This document shows positions 1-12,400 of a stretch of DNA of 64,000 bases, piece after piece. The stretch is from Antedon bifida (lineage: Eukaryota > Echinodermata > Crinoidea > Comatulida > Antedonidae). The stretch spans positions 15,567,001-15,631,000 of the forward strand of contig OY727095.1 of the NCBI GenBank assembly GCA_963402885.1. Direction: 5' to 3'. Position 1 is the stretch's first letter. Each line of letters begins with the position of its first letter. The notes under the pieces were generated by a model. The model ran no database searches. It saw only the letters and a list, made by a program, of their open reading frames with translations, and was not told where the DNA came from. The position numbers and the translations under genes were made by a program.

Positions 1-472
1 AACAACTACAGTTATTAATTATGTCCTAAAAAATGTGTGGAATTCAAACTCATCCAAACATATAGACGTTATGCTCCTGAATCTAAATCGTTTCTTAGCA
101 ACATACAGTTGATTAGGATGGTTTCACTGTGTAAAGTGAAAATAAAGTAATCCTGAAATGAATAACTGGTATGATTCAGAATTTGGCAGTAGGAATTATT
201 GACCACCTATCGTAAGTTTTTAATATGCCTTGAACTTTTTAAATGTTTTTATATATATTCTGTTTTATGACCATTAACCAATTTTGTTTTTATACCTGTG
301 TGAAAACACAATAACGATAACTTGAACTTGAGCCCACCATGGTTTGGGCTGAATTTTGCCAATATAGACCTTGAATTGCATTTTTAAAGGCCTACAATAA
401 GGGCACTGTTCTTTATACACTTGGTAGAGCTTGGTTATGCTTTGTGGGACTTGGTGTTTAGAATAACACATA

Positions 473-960
473 TATGATGCTTAATTTTACATACAGAAAA
501 ATAGTATTCTTAAGCTGGCTTAAAAATGTGTGAAGAAAATTCATTCATTGTGGAAACGAAAAATGGGATTAACAAGAAAATGTTTTATTTTTATATTCAA
601 TATTTATCTCCTCCTATTGTAAATTGTTTGCCTCGAATGCGAATACAAATTTTAATATTTATAGCATTATATATAAAATAGGTTACAGTACATTTAAAAA
701 AAAAAAATTATATGCAATTAATAAAGTTAATATTTTTTAACAATGCGCATGCCCTGTTGATCCTATCATGGCCTATTTTTCAGGATTTTACTTATTTATT
801 TATTGTTTATTTATTATTGTGACTATTTTAGTGAGCCTCCTATCACATGCCCCTTGGGGTTTCTTGGAGGTCCCTTTCATCTTCATTAGATTTAATACAC
901 TTTATTTTTGTTATGTGTAATGTTTTGATGTATTGATGAATAAGTAGATTGATTTGATTG
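473..960 (+). repeat. Direct duplicate segment, copy A
   Basis: This segment is repeated at 2992-3446 in the same orientation with scattered substitutions and small indels. Both copies share the block around ATAGTATTCTTAAG, a central CTCCTATC stretch and an end reading TTATGTGTA...TTTGATGTATTGA...GATTGATTTGATT. Copy B has AATAAA near that end, so the unit may be the 3' end of a retroelement or of a duplicated gene. No coding frame is evident. Confidence 0.65.
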
Positions 961-1741
961 GAAAAAAGACCTTCTAAAAAAAAGAAGTAAAGTGTGGCCT
1001 ATTCAGAGCCATTGTCTGTAAAAATCAAAGATTTGGTGGCAAATGTAAAAAATTTCTGATAAAAGATTTCTCTCAAATTTTTACCATGAATAGACACTTC
1101 AATCAATAAAAAGCATATCTACAACATTCATTTTAATTTTTAGCCTTCGTTGCCATGACAGCGGTCAATTAAAGATGGAGGAGTTTGAATTTGTCTATTG
1201 GTTTTACCCATAGTAAAAAAATTAGTAGATTTAAGTAGACTTAAGTAGAAATAGCTCTATTTTTAGTAGTTTTTTAGTAGACTGTATATCTATTAAGGGG
1301 ATAACTTTTAAGGCTAATAGATATAGAGCTATATCTACTAAGAATTTTTAATTAAGCGCCCTCATTTACGGTAGTAACCTGGTACGCACGGCGCGCTGAA
1401 AATCCGGTGATTCAGCTCCTGGAAGAAGACAAATTATTATTTATTCGGCCTACCTGATAATAATAATATTATTATTATTAATTTAGGCTTATTGATGGAA
1501 ATTCTTCTGTTAATTTAAACAACCTAGGCCTAAGTGAATATTTTATTGCCAAGGAATCATTAATTAGTAATTATCTGTAATTAATTAGTAATTATTATTA
1601 TTCTTCGCAAGGTAAGGTGAATGCAACGCCTAACTAGGCCTAGGCAGGCTTATTACATAAAGGAGGCCTAGCTACCCAACCCAGTAGATATTAAACTTGT
1701 TGTTGGCTATATAATATAACAGATATATCGCCTTTTATATC

Positions 1742-1883
1742 GGTAAAATATAAGATTTGACATCCCAGAAGGAATGATACTTTGTTCGATGGAATATATT
1801 TCCCTCAGCACTACGTGCTTTGGGAAATATATTCCCTCGAACAAAATATCATTCCTTCTGGGATGTCAAATCTTATATTTTAC
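1742..1883. repeat. Near-perfect inverted repeat (hairpin)
   Basis: Bases 1742-1805 and 1822-1883 are inverted copies of about 63 bp with only a few mismatches. They are separated by a short loop that itself contains AGCAC-TAC-GTGCT. No gene is present. It resembles the compact arms of a foldback element or MITE, and its transcript would form a long hairpin. Confidence 0.85.
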
Positions 1884-2991
1884 CTCTAAGCAGGCAATAT
1901 CTGTATAATATTCTATTATTCTGTGTGTACTCAATAGTATTATTGTTTTCTGGCTCAATTTTTCAAATGTTATGTATTGCTTTGCATTGTGCTATTTGCT
2001 GGTGAGGCGGGTCATATATTCTTTTAACGCGCCACCCATTTACATACAACGATTTTACAGGAAAATGAGGTAAAAACGTTAAAAATTGTTACAAATCTTT
2101 AATCATTGAACCAAGTTCAACTTCAACTAACCAATCAAATAGTTCACAAATTACGTCATCACAGTTTGTGAAAAAATATGTACGCGCTGACAATTCTTGA
2201 ATTTTTACAACGAAACAATGTTTTTCACTTTTTTTGTAAAATTTTCTGATATTTCAAAACAACAAGTGTAAGTCAAACTAAATTATAATATAAAAACAAT
2301 TTAATTTATTGTGTCTTTAGTGTAAAGCCTAGATTAATCAGCAAAAACATGTCCTAGGCTGGATTGAAGCATCAAAACCCATAACTTTTTCAATTTTCAC
2401 GCGCCCATGGCTGCCGTGGGTTCTACAACACTTCAAGTCCGCGTGTCACTTTAACGCTTGAGAGATTCAAGAAACTAAGAACGATTATGAAAAAATGTGT
2501 AAATATTACCGATCCGGATTTTCAACTTTAATAATTTGAAAATTCAACGCAAATCAACGAAACTCGCTGTAACGTTACATCGACAAGAAAACAGGCTTTA
2601 AAACCAAATATATTTAGATACCATATTCCACTTATATTTCCAGTTTCCTGGACTTTCTGCATTCTCTATCCTGAGGACGATCAAAGAATATTGATCGAAA
2701 CGTCGAGAAACTCAACAGTTCTTTTCAGAACTTATATACATGGTGTACCGCAAACTTTATATCAACATATATTTAGATAATTATATGACGAGAATTGACC
2801 AGCCAAAATGCTTCAGATGCTATCTCCGGGTGTCTAGAAAAAAAAAAATTGTTTGTACCATATCGACAATCTAAAAAAAAAATAATAATGTACATTTACA
2901 TTTATATGCAATTAATAAAGTTCAAATAAAAATGACTAGATCCGCCCCTGGTATAAGATAATACAATTGTAAGAGTGAAGGTAAAATACAT

Positions 2992-3446
2992 TATGCATGA
3001 TGTTTAATTTTACATACAGAGAAATAGTATTCTTAAGCAGGCTTTAAAATGTGTGAAGGAAATTCATCCATTGTGGAAACAAAAACTGGGATTTAACAAG
3101 AAATATAGATTTTTATATTCAATATTTATCTCCTGCTATCATAAATTGTTTGCCTTGAATGCGAATACCAATTGTACATAGCATTATATATAAAATAGAT
3201 TACATTAAAAAAAAAAAAAATATACATTTACATTTATGTGCAATTAATAAAGTTCAAATATTCCTTAACAATGCATGTCCCCCGTCCGATTATTGTAACT
3301 AGTTTAAAGTAAAGCCTCCTATCAAAAGCCCCTTGAGGTTTATTGAAGGTCCCATCATCTTAAAATCATCATCATTAAAATCTCTTTATTTTTGTTATGT
3401 GTACTGTTTTGATGTATTGAATAAAGAGATTGATTTGATTTGAAAA
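2992..3446 (+). repeat. Direct duplicate segment, copy B
   Basis: Second copy of the 473-960 segment, slightly shorter. It ends with an AATAAA-containing stretch just before GATTGATTTGATTTG. The two copies are about 2.5 kb apart. Whether they are two insertions of one element or a local duplication cannot be decided here. Confidence 0.65.
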
Positions 3447-4235
3447 ATGATTTATTTAATATTTTTATTTCAAAGGAATTTTAAAGTTTGCGTTTTTGTG
3501 TTATTTTTATCGTATTAATGGCAAAATAATTTTTCTAATTTATTTGCAATTTTCAAATCATAAAAAATTAGGTTTTTACATCTTGCAACATATCACAACT
3601 TCCATGTTTACTACTATCCCACTGAATTATTTAATCTATAATAAACCTGTGAATGATATATCATAAATGTTAATTTTTTTTATCTGGACATTCTTCTTCA
3701 CTTGGGACGAGAAGTCAAATTTTTATCGTTTGCAATGAAACTAGTTGATCCTAAAATTTCAATAATTAAAACTTCACTTACCTTTTAAGAAGTTTAAAAT
3801 TTTTTTTTTTTTTTGCACCTTTATCCACCTGTTACTTTTTAAAACAGAGACAGGTGTATTTCCATCCTATTAAAAAAATGGGTTTAGTTATTAGTAGTTT
3901 TGAGAAATTATTGATATACAATATAACACATGCATCACATACATACAGTATTATGTCATGGCTCAAACATTTACCATCTAGAGATTGGATGAAAGAGCAT
4001 CACGTGATAACACGTAGATTTACTATTTTTTACATTGGTTGTAAATTAGGACGTGAATAGAAATTACTATTTGCCAATAAATGACATCAATTTGTACAGT
4101 GCGCCACCTATAACTCCTGTATCCAAACCAAAACTTAAGCGCTGCCGTTTATAGTCTACCGCCTTCAACATTGAAAGATGGAGGAGAGAGAGATAAATTG
4201 AATAAAAGTTTACTTTGGAACAGTAGGTAGATGTG

Positions 4236-4838
4236 TTAAAGGCCAGGTGCGGGCACAAAATTTCTATTGATCATACATTCCAATAATTATCGATCTATAG
4301 TTTCCTCTATGTTTCATAATTTTTGGGATTTTATTTGTGTTACACAAGCTTGTTGAAAATAAGCACTTTCTTATCAGTGGGGGGATAGTTCAAATTACAC
4401 AGTAAAATCTATATTCTTTTGTACACAAATTTTGTAAATAGAGAGGCATTTTAAATAGCTATGAAAAATAAACGGTGTGGTAAAAAATGTTATCAGATGA
4501 CTAAATATAGGTAATATAACTTGAATTTTACATTTCTGGTATTTTTATTCAACTTCAGGTTTTTATTTTCATGCTATAGCAAAAATTATCCACCATATAT
4601 CCACCATCTTTTTTCACCTTCTAGGGAGTCACCAGACATGTTATTACATTAGGTTAAACTACCTAACTACTGAAAAATAGTCTTCCTGGTTTTTATGGCA
4701 GAATTTTGCCAAATTTTGTATTTGACCATATTAAGGGAAATTCATGTTCTTTCATCTTTATTTCTGTTACAAATATTTGATTTATGTACAATTAACCAGA
4801 TATTATATTTAAAATTCATGCCTGTACCTGAGCTTTAA
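4236..4838. mobile_element. 603-bp MITE, copy 1
   Basis: An almost identical element lies at 26307-26907. Both begin TTAAAGGCCAG and end GAGCTTTAA. The inverted end (TTAAAGCTCAGGTACAGGCA) matches the start imperfectly over about 20 bp. TTAA lies at both ends, the target of piggyBac-like transposases, but no CCC follows it, so the superfamily stays open. There is no coding frame, so the element is non-autonomous. Confidence 0.75.
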
Positions 4839-5223
4839 AATGTTTGAGCCATAATATAAAACAACAAATAGTTTTACTATAAACTTTCAAAGCAAATAAT
4901 ATTTGGATACTATCCAGATACAAATGAAATATTAAAACAACAACAACAACACATTACAGTTTTAGTTGACTTATAAATGAATATCTAAATCAAAACAAAC
5001 TTGTTAGAATGTGCTATGTGTAAAAAGAGAAAAAGGTGAAAACAATCAAACATTTTTTACTTGAGAATACTATATCTGTAAAGTCTGATTAAATAATACT
5101 GCTCGTTGAGGTAGTAATACTATTAATATGGAGGCTAATTGATACTGAAGTTGAAGTTTATAAATACTCATGATAACAATAAAATGTGAAATTGTCCTGA
5201 CAATTCTTTGTAAGCCTACATTA

Positions 5224-5264
5224 CCCTATTTTGCAATGCTGCAGATGTACCATATATGAGACAA
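5224..5264 (-). pseudogene. Ankyrin exon relic
   Basis: On the minus strand this still reads CLI-YGTSAALQN up to a donor-like GGGTAATG. It aligns with the 3' part of the neighbouring ankyrin exons (CLIQHGAPVALQNK before GTAATG). The 5' part of the exon is missing. I take it as a decayed copy of the duplicated exon. Confidence 0.6.
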
Positions 5265-5377
5265 TACAGTAAAAATTACTGCTAAATAATGTGGTAAACC
5301 AGAACAAAATAGAATGGTTTACCACATCAGATCTATAGAATATTAGCCTATTACACTAGCAAATCCCTGTACATTAC

Positions 5378-5488
5378 CTTATTTTGCAATGCTACTGGTG
5401 CCCCATGCTGAATGAGACACATCACTATTTCTAAGGTAGGTGCAGAATATATACTCCTCAGATATGAATGTAATAGAGTGTCACCATC
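5378..5488 (-). CDS. Ankyrin-repeat exon (37 codons)
   Basis: The acceptor TTTCCAG at 5489-5495 and donor AAG|GTAATG at 5377 bound a 111-nt phase-0 exon. It reads DGDTLLHSYL...TLEIVMCLIQHGAPVALQNK, one full ankyrin repeat with the variant TLLH in place of TPLH. As each exon is phase 0 at both ends, exons can be added or skipped without a frameshift. Ankyrin repeats are protein-binding modules; the partner is unknown. It is the leftmost intact exon found for this gene. Confidence 0.75.
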
Positions 5489-5909
5489 CTGGAAACAAAT
5501 AGTTTTACTATAAACTTTCAAAGCAAATAATATTTGGATACTATCCTGATACAAATGAAATATTAAAACAACAACAACACATTACAGTTATAGTTGACTT
5601 ATAAATGAATATCTAAATCAAAACAAACTTGTTAGAATGTGCTATGTGTAAAAAGAGAAAAAGGTGAAAACATTCAAACATTTTTTACTTGAGAATACTA
5701 TATCTGTACGTAGGGTAAGAGAGGGAGCAGTTTATAAACAATTAATAATTATTTTTTATTGAAATCAGATTCTAATAATTTTTTTTATTTGGTTTGTTTT
5801 AATCAAATTTGATTTTTGTTAATGTGCTTACTTTTTTCTCTCATTAAATGGTTTACCACAGCATACTATATAATGTTAGCCGACACACTAGCAAATCCCT
5901 GTACATTAC

Positions 5910-6014
5910 CTTATTTTGCAATGCTACTGGTGCCCCATGCTGAATGAGACACGTCACTAATTCTAAGGTAGGGTCTCTACGCCACAGATATTCATGTAAT
6001 GGCGTGTTCCCATT
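5910..6014 (-). CDS. Ankyrin-repeat exon (35 codons)
   Basis: The acceptor TTTCCAG and donor AAG|GTAATG bound 105 nt in phase 0. It reads NGNTPLHEYLWRRDPTLELV then TCLIQHGAPVALQNK, with the canonical TPLH turn. It is two codons shorter than the exon at 5378, the difference lying in the loop after the first helix. The 3' end and donor are nearly identical to those of its neighbours, as expected for recent duplicates. Confidence 0.78.
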
Positions 6015-8053
6015 CTGGAAAGGAATCGTAAGTTTATAAATACTGACAACAGACATTATGTGAAATTGTTTTTTTTTTGTTAATACAAACAACAACAATT
6101 ACTGCTAAATAATGTGATAAAATCCTAATTATCATTATCGATAAATGAAAACAAAATATAATATATTACCATGGATCAGATCTAGTGATTGTTAGCCTAT
6201 TACTTTATGTAAGTAATCATTAAAATCTACTTACTGTACAATATCAATCACAAAATTTGAACATTAATAAAATACATATTTCATAAAATTGTACAAACAA
6301 ATGTTTAGATGTTAACAATATGAGGCCAATAAGCAGTTTAATGAATTTACATATAAATTTAGGTAATGGGAAATTTCAGTAAATTAAGTGCAACTTCTAG
6401 AATTTTTACTCAATGGTAGAGAAAGTTGGTACATACTTTCAGTACTGATTTTTAACACCCAATAACCAATATCATAATTAAGTTGAGATAAATATTAAAT
6501 AATAACGATTAGAAAAATTTAGGTTAAACAATTTGCCTTGGTGAAGATCATATCATATCATGAAGCCTTATACCATCCCATCATCAAATGTACCAAGACA
6601 GGAATTTGGTGAACAATACCATGCAATAAATAAAATTAAGGTAATTCTCAGGATGACAATTAATTATAATTGACTACATAAATTCCATAATTTATTTATT
6701 TATTTGTTTTGTGTACTTAGACAATTTAAATAAAAAAGATAAGAGACGGAACTTTTCTTAAAAACATTCAGTTTGAAAAGAATAATTTCATATTACCTTT
6801 CTTTTTGAAATTGCATTGCTAAAACAGTTTTAGATTTGGAAACTAAACATTATTTACATTTCTCTTCAAAAGTTTTGCACAAAAAGATCCTAGGTTGGAA
6901 AAGTACGTTTTTAAGGCCATGTTGATAATTAGCTGGATAGACTGACAGAAGAATTTTTTTATAAGGTGAGGGAAGGAGCAGATTATTAACAATTAATAAT
7001 TCTTTTTAACTGAAATCCAATTCTATTAATTTTTTAAACATAAACATTTTTTTATTTGTTATTTTATTATTATTACAAATAAATGTTGAGATATTAAAAA
7101 TATGAGGCCAATATAATAGGCAGTTTAATGAATTCATATATAAATTTAGGTAATGGGAAATTTCACTAAATAAAGTGCAACTTCTAGACTTTTTACCCAA
7201 TGATAGAAAAATTGGTACATACTTTTGGTACTGATCTTGACCACCTAATGAAAACCAGTATACTAAGTTGAGTTAGATATTATATATTGATGATTAAAAC
7301 AAATTTATTTATTTGCCACAATGAAGATCATATCATATCATGAACCCTGATACCATCCCATCATCAAATGTACCAAGACAGGAATTTGGCAAACAATACC
7401 ATGTAGTAAACAAAATTAAGGTAATTCTTTGGGTGTCATTTATAGTTGACTACATAAATTCAATCATATCTGTATTTATTTGCTTACAGTGCGAGTTTTA
7501 GTTATTTAGGTGTAAGTTGTGTTCATAATTAGCTGGATAGACGGACAGATGCGTTTCTTTGTAGGGTAAGAGAGGGAGCAGTTTATAAACAATTAATAAT
7601 TATTTTTTATTGAAATCAGATTCTAATAATTTTTGCAACATAACATTTTTTATTTTATTATTGGTCAATGTAGATGTCTGAATTTATTTCATATTTACAA
7701 TTAATTAGACCATTGTCAATCATTATCTTTACAGTACATATGACCAAATTTATAGTTGTTTTACGGTCAAAAATACGTAAAAAAAATTATACTGATTCAC
7801 CTGAACATATAAAAAAAGTATATTTTTTTGTTCATTAAGAAAATTAAAGATGTATGTTATGTGATAGGTAACTGTACACTTTAAATCAGTTATCAAAAAT
7901 CATATATAACTATTTAGTTACTATTTTTATTTGGTTTGTTACTTCAAATTTGATTTTTGTTAATGTGCTTACTTTTTTCTCTCATTGAATGGTTTACTTC
8001 AGCAGATCAATATAATGTTAGCCTATTACACTAGCAAATCCCTGTACATTTAC

Positions 8054-8164
8054 CTTATTTTGCAATGCTACTGGTGCCCCATGCTGAATGAGACACGTCA
8101 CTATTTCTAAGGTAGGTGTACCTACACTCCCCAGTAGATATGAATGTAATAGAGTGTCACCATA
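8054..8164 (-). CDS. Ankyrin-repeat exon (37 codons)
   Basis: The acceptor CCTTTCCAG and donor AAG|GTAAATG bound 111 nt in phase 0. It reads YGDTLLHSYLLGSVGTPTLE then IVTCLIQHGAPVALQNK. The first residue is Tyr where the others have Asp or Asn. It lies just left of the BEL/Pao insertion, which sits in its upstream (5') intron. Confidence 0.76.
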
Positions 8165-8744
8165 CTGGAAAGGAATCATAATGAAGTTTATAAATACTGA
8201 CAACAGACATTATGTGAAATTGGTTTTTTTGTTAATACAAACAACAACAATTACTGCTAAATAATGTGATATATATCCAAATTATCATTATCGATAAATG
8301 AAAACAAAATATAATATATTACCATGGATCAGATCTAGTGATTGTTAGCCTATTACTTAATGTAAGTAATCATCAAAATCTAATTACTGTACAATATCAA
8401 TCACAAAATTTGAACGTTATAAAATACATATTTCATAAAATTGTACAAACAAATGTTCAGATATTAAAAATATAAGGCCAATAAGCAGTTTAATGAATTT
8501 ATATATAAATTTACGTAATGGGAAATTTCAGTAAATTAAGTGCACCTTCTAGAATTTTTACCCAATGGTAGAGAAAGTTGGTACATACTTTCGGTACTGA
8601 TTTTTAACACCTAATGAAAACCAGTGTACTATATTGACGATCAAAACAAATTTATCATTTGCCTCGATGAAGATCATATCATATCATGAAGCCTTATACC
8701 ATCCCATCATCAAATGTACCAAGACAGGAATTTGGTGAACAATA

Positions 8745-8749
8745 CCATA
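8745..8749. repeat. BEL/Pao target-site duplication, left
   Basis: CCATA sits directly left of the element and recurs at 16083-16087. Joining the flanks with one copy removed restores a sequence matching the unoccupied paralogous sites in this repeat block (for example around 6620 and 17870), which supports the exact insertion boundaries. Confidence 0.85.
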
Positions 8750-9247
8750 TTTAATTGGATCTACCAATTAGGTCAGCTGCTGTTGATTCCTTGTTTTTAA
8801 AATGTACGCAGCTCTCACAACATACAGAAATTAAAAGAGTAAAAATTGATGTTTAAAGTACTTCCTTTAATATGCACCATCCACAATAATATCCACTTTT
8901 GCAAAGTAATTCCAAAACAAAGTAAAATCCCAGAAATATACAATAGAAATAAAGTGTAAATAATAAAACTGTAGAGCTAGAGCTGGTAAAAGAAAAATAA
9001 TGGCTGCTTATGCACTTGCACAGACCTGTACCCTTGCACAGGCAAACAACAACTGAGCAGAACAAAAGAAATCAGGACAAAAGGAAACAAAGGAGAAACA
9101 GCACACTGTGCACACTTGGCAAATAATATGTAAATGAGAATGCAAATAAGAAAGTAACAGAATAAATGAATATTCATAGGGCAGAAACTTCTAGAATAAT
9201 AGGAACTAAAGTAATATAAAAATAAATACATGCACTCTGCAGTAACA
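8750..9247 (-). repeat. 3' LTR of the BEL/Pao element
   Basis: 498 bp, identical by eye to 15585-16082. On the minus strand it opens TGTTACTGCAG. Its last bases form a short inverted repeat, AATTGG-TAGAT-CCAATT. Short open frames inside it (8853-9065, 8977-9231) recur unchanged in the other LTR and are not genes. Confidence 0.95.
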
Positions 9248-9257
9248 TGGCTCCCTC
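9248..9257 (-). promoter_or_regulatory. Polypurine tract of the BEL/Pao element
   Basis: On the minus strand GAGGGAGCCA abuts the TG of the 3' LTR, where plus-strand DNA synthesis is primed in LTR elements. The octamer GGGAGCCA recurs at 9467-9474, just downstream of the stop codon, so a second priming site is possible. Confidence 0.6.
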
Positions 9258-9493
9258 AAGGACGTAAAGTAATTAAATTAACATTGAAGTCCTTGTAAAT
9301 TATACATAAAAGTTCTTGTTGAAACATTATAACATAAGTTCTTCTCAACAAACAAAGTTCATTGTTTACAAAATACTCAAAAGTTCTAATGCATATCCAA
9401 GTAAAACGTTCATAAAAAAAATAAACAAAGTTCTTGATTCCATTTTCTCAGTACGCATCAAACGGTTGGCTCCCTGACTGGGATTGGACCACT

Positions 9494-12400
9494 TCAAGAA
9501 TCACTAGCCACTAACAATATCAACTTGTGAATAGGTCGTTCGTAATGACCACTCTGATGACGAAGTTTGACCTTCCTTACGAGATCATCCTTGCTCTTCA
9601 TCACTTCCACAATTCGACCAAGCTTCCAATCATTGCGTGGTGCATTTTCATCCTTGATGATAACTATGTCACCTACACAAAAATTTCTTCTAGTGACGTT
9701 CCATGTTTGTCTGGTTTGAAGAGTGGTGAGATACTCGTTACGCCACCGATGCCAAAACTGATTGGCCATAAACTGGACCCGCCGCCATCTCCTTCGGCAA
9801 TATATATCACTTGCCTGGAATTCGCCTGGTGGTGGTAACAGAATATTTGACTTCATTGTCAATAAGTGATTCGGTGTGAGTGCTTCTGGAGCTGTAGGAT
9901 CTGAAAGATTGTTTACAGTTAATGGACGTGAATTTACAATATTCTGTACCTCACACAAAAATGTGCGAAAAGTTTCATCACACAGATGATCTCCACAGCT
10001 ATTCAATAACGGTGTCAACGCACTGCGCACAGTCCTTATTTGACGCTCCCATACGCCTCCCATGTGACTTGCTGAGGGAACATTAAGTATCCATCTGCAT
10101 TGCCGGTCACGTAGAAAGTTTTGCACTTTAGAGAACTCGTTGATCGCCCCAACAAAATTTGTTCCCTGGTCCGATCGCATCTGGTAAACTGGACCTCTTA
10201 TGCTTAAGAAACGGGAATTCTTGAGTGCAAATTTCTTGCTTTTAGCCACATCTCGGTCCGGTAAGTCATCTTTAAAGTTTTGCAAAACATTAAATTCAGG
10301 TAAGTAATGTTCACATTGTACAGAACGAATGATTATTGTCTCTGCTACCTGCAAATCGTCAACAGTCGGTATGAAGTCTCCTGATAACTTGTTCATGATG
10401 CCATTGGTTTTAAGTTTGATTTTTGCTGCAGTCATTAATCTTGTCTTAAGGTTTAAAAGTCGAGCAATCACTATCTTTACCATTTTCCATTTGGAGAACT
10501 TCTTAATTACTCTACCAATCACATCATTCTGACTTGTAATTACAGCTGTGACAGCAAACGAGCGTTTAAATTCTGTGGAAACAAGTTTTGTTGCTTCCTC
10601 ATCGACGGCATTTTGTCCCAAACATTTTAATTCACCATCCTGCTTCAGAAAATCCGGTCCACTGATCCACTTTGAAGTTGTGAGTAATTTGAGAGTTGTC
10701 AGCCCTCGGCTTGCCTCATCACTTGGGTTATCTAAAGAATTGATGTAGTGCCAATCATCAACATTAGTTTGGTCATGAATTTGTTGCACTCGATTACCAA
10801 CAAACATTTGATACCGTGTAGCTACATTCTGTATGTACCCTAGTACAACTTTACTATCGGTCCAAAAGTAATCCTTTATTGGTACTTTAACATCCATCTC
10901 ATTCTTCAGGATATGACTGACTCGAGCTGATACCACTGCTGCATTCAGCTCAAGGCGAGGTATCGTAATCTTCTTATTAGCAGGAGTTACCCTGGCCTTG
11001 CCAAGCAAAAAGGAGACAACTGCCTTCCCATCTCTATCAATTAATCGCAAGTACGAGCATTGACCGTACGCAGCTTCACTTGCATCTGAAAAATGATGAC
11101 ATTCTGCGGTCATTGCTTTAAAATTGGTTGGTTTATAACAACGTGGTATGCTTAGTGTATTTAAGTTCTTTATGTCTTCGCACCATCTCTCCCATTTGCT
11201 CTGCTCTTCGGGACCCAAAGGATCGTCCCAATCGAGATTCTGTGCACAGACACTTTGCAGAACCATCTTCGCAACAATGAGGACAGGAGCGATAAATCCT
11301 AACGGATCGTAAATGGAGCATACGGTCTTGAGAACATTTCGTCTGGTAGGGAGATAATCATTTAGTTGCACCCTAAATTGGAACTCATCACTTTCGATGC
11401 ACCACGATACGCCTAACACTCTTTCAATAGGTAGAGTGTCAGACTTCACATTGATGTTATATAATGACTTGCCTCGTTGTCCTTCTGGAATACAGCTGAG
11501 AACTTTCCTATCATTTGAGATCCATTTATGCAGTCTCAAACCGGCTTTAGCACATATACCTGTACTATTTTGTATTAAGCTTATTGCTTCATCAGCTGTA
11601 GACAGGGACTTTAAACCATCATCTACGTAGAAGTCATTCTTTATGAAGTTTGCTGCTTCTTTTCCATAGAATTTTTCGCCATCTTCAGCTGCTCTCTTCA
11701 AACCAAAATTAGAGCAACCTGGTGAGCTAGTTGCTCCGAACAGATGAACCATCATTCTATATTCAATTACTTCATTGTTTGGATTATTGTCTTTAAACCA
11801 CAGGAACCGCAGCAGATCTCTATCCGCATTAGCAACAAAGAATTGATGAAACATCCCCTTAATGTCAGCCATTATTGCGACGTTCTCCTGTCTAAACCTC
11901 AGCAAAATTCCAAGTAGACTGTTAATTTGGTTCGGACCGGGCAACAAACGTTCATTCAATGATGTACCTTGATACATGGCAGAACAATCAAATACCACTC
12001 TAATTTGACCAGGTTTTTTTGGGTGATATATTCCCGTGTGTGGTACATAGTTTATTCTTCCGATAACAGGCTTTGTGTCTTTAGGAACTTCTTCAGCTAC
12101 ATCCGTCAGTACATCCTTCATGAAACCAAAATAATCTCTCATGAATTCTGGTTGCTTTGTAAATCGTTTCCTCAGACCGTTGAAGCGTTTAACAGCCAAT
12201 GGTTTATTATCAGGAAGATTTACATTTGGTGAACGGAGTGGTAATGGCATCTCGTAATGTCCGTCTCTTCTCTGACGAATATTATCACTCAGGATGTTCA
12301 GAAACCGTCTTTCGTCAACTGACATGGAAACGCCAACACCTCTATCTGAAAAATCAACTTCCATCATTTCTTTAATGTGAATTGGTGATATTATTTCTTT

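Larger units (their letters stand above)
1..4235. other. Gene-free AT-rich region
   Basis: I see no supportable gene here. Open frames are short (68 codons or fewer), lack splice context and resemble no family I know. The stretch holds a duplicated segment (473-960 and 2992-3446), a long hairpin (1742-1883), poly-A/T runs and short motif repeats. Nothing is recognised in 1-472, 961-1741, 1884-2991 or 3447-4235. Confidence 0.6.

Noticed and set aside
8853-9231. Two open frames inside the left LTR, repeated exactly at 15688-16066
   Set aside because: They are hydrophobic low-complexity readings of LTR sequence and duplicated only because the LTRs are identical.
9527-11630. Plus-strand open frames of 62-103 codons across the BEL element
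   Set aside because: They are antisense to the gag-pol frame and show no independent coding features.
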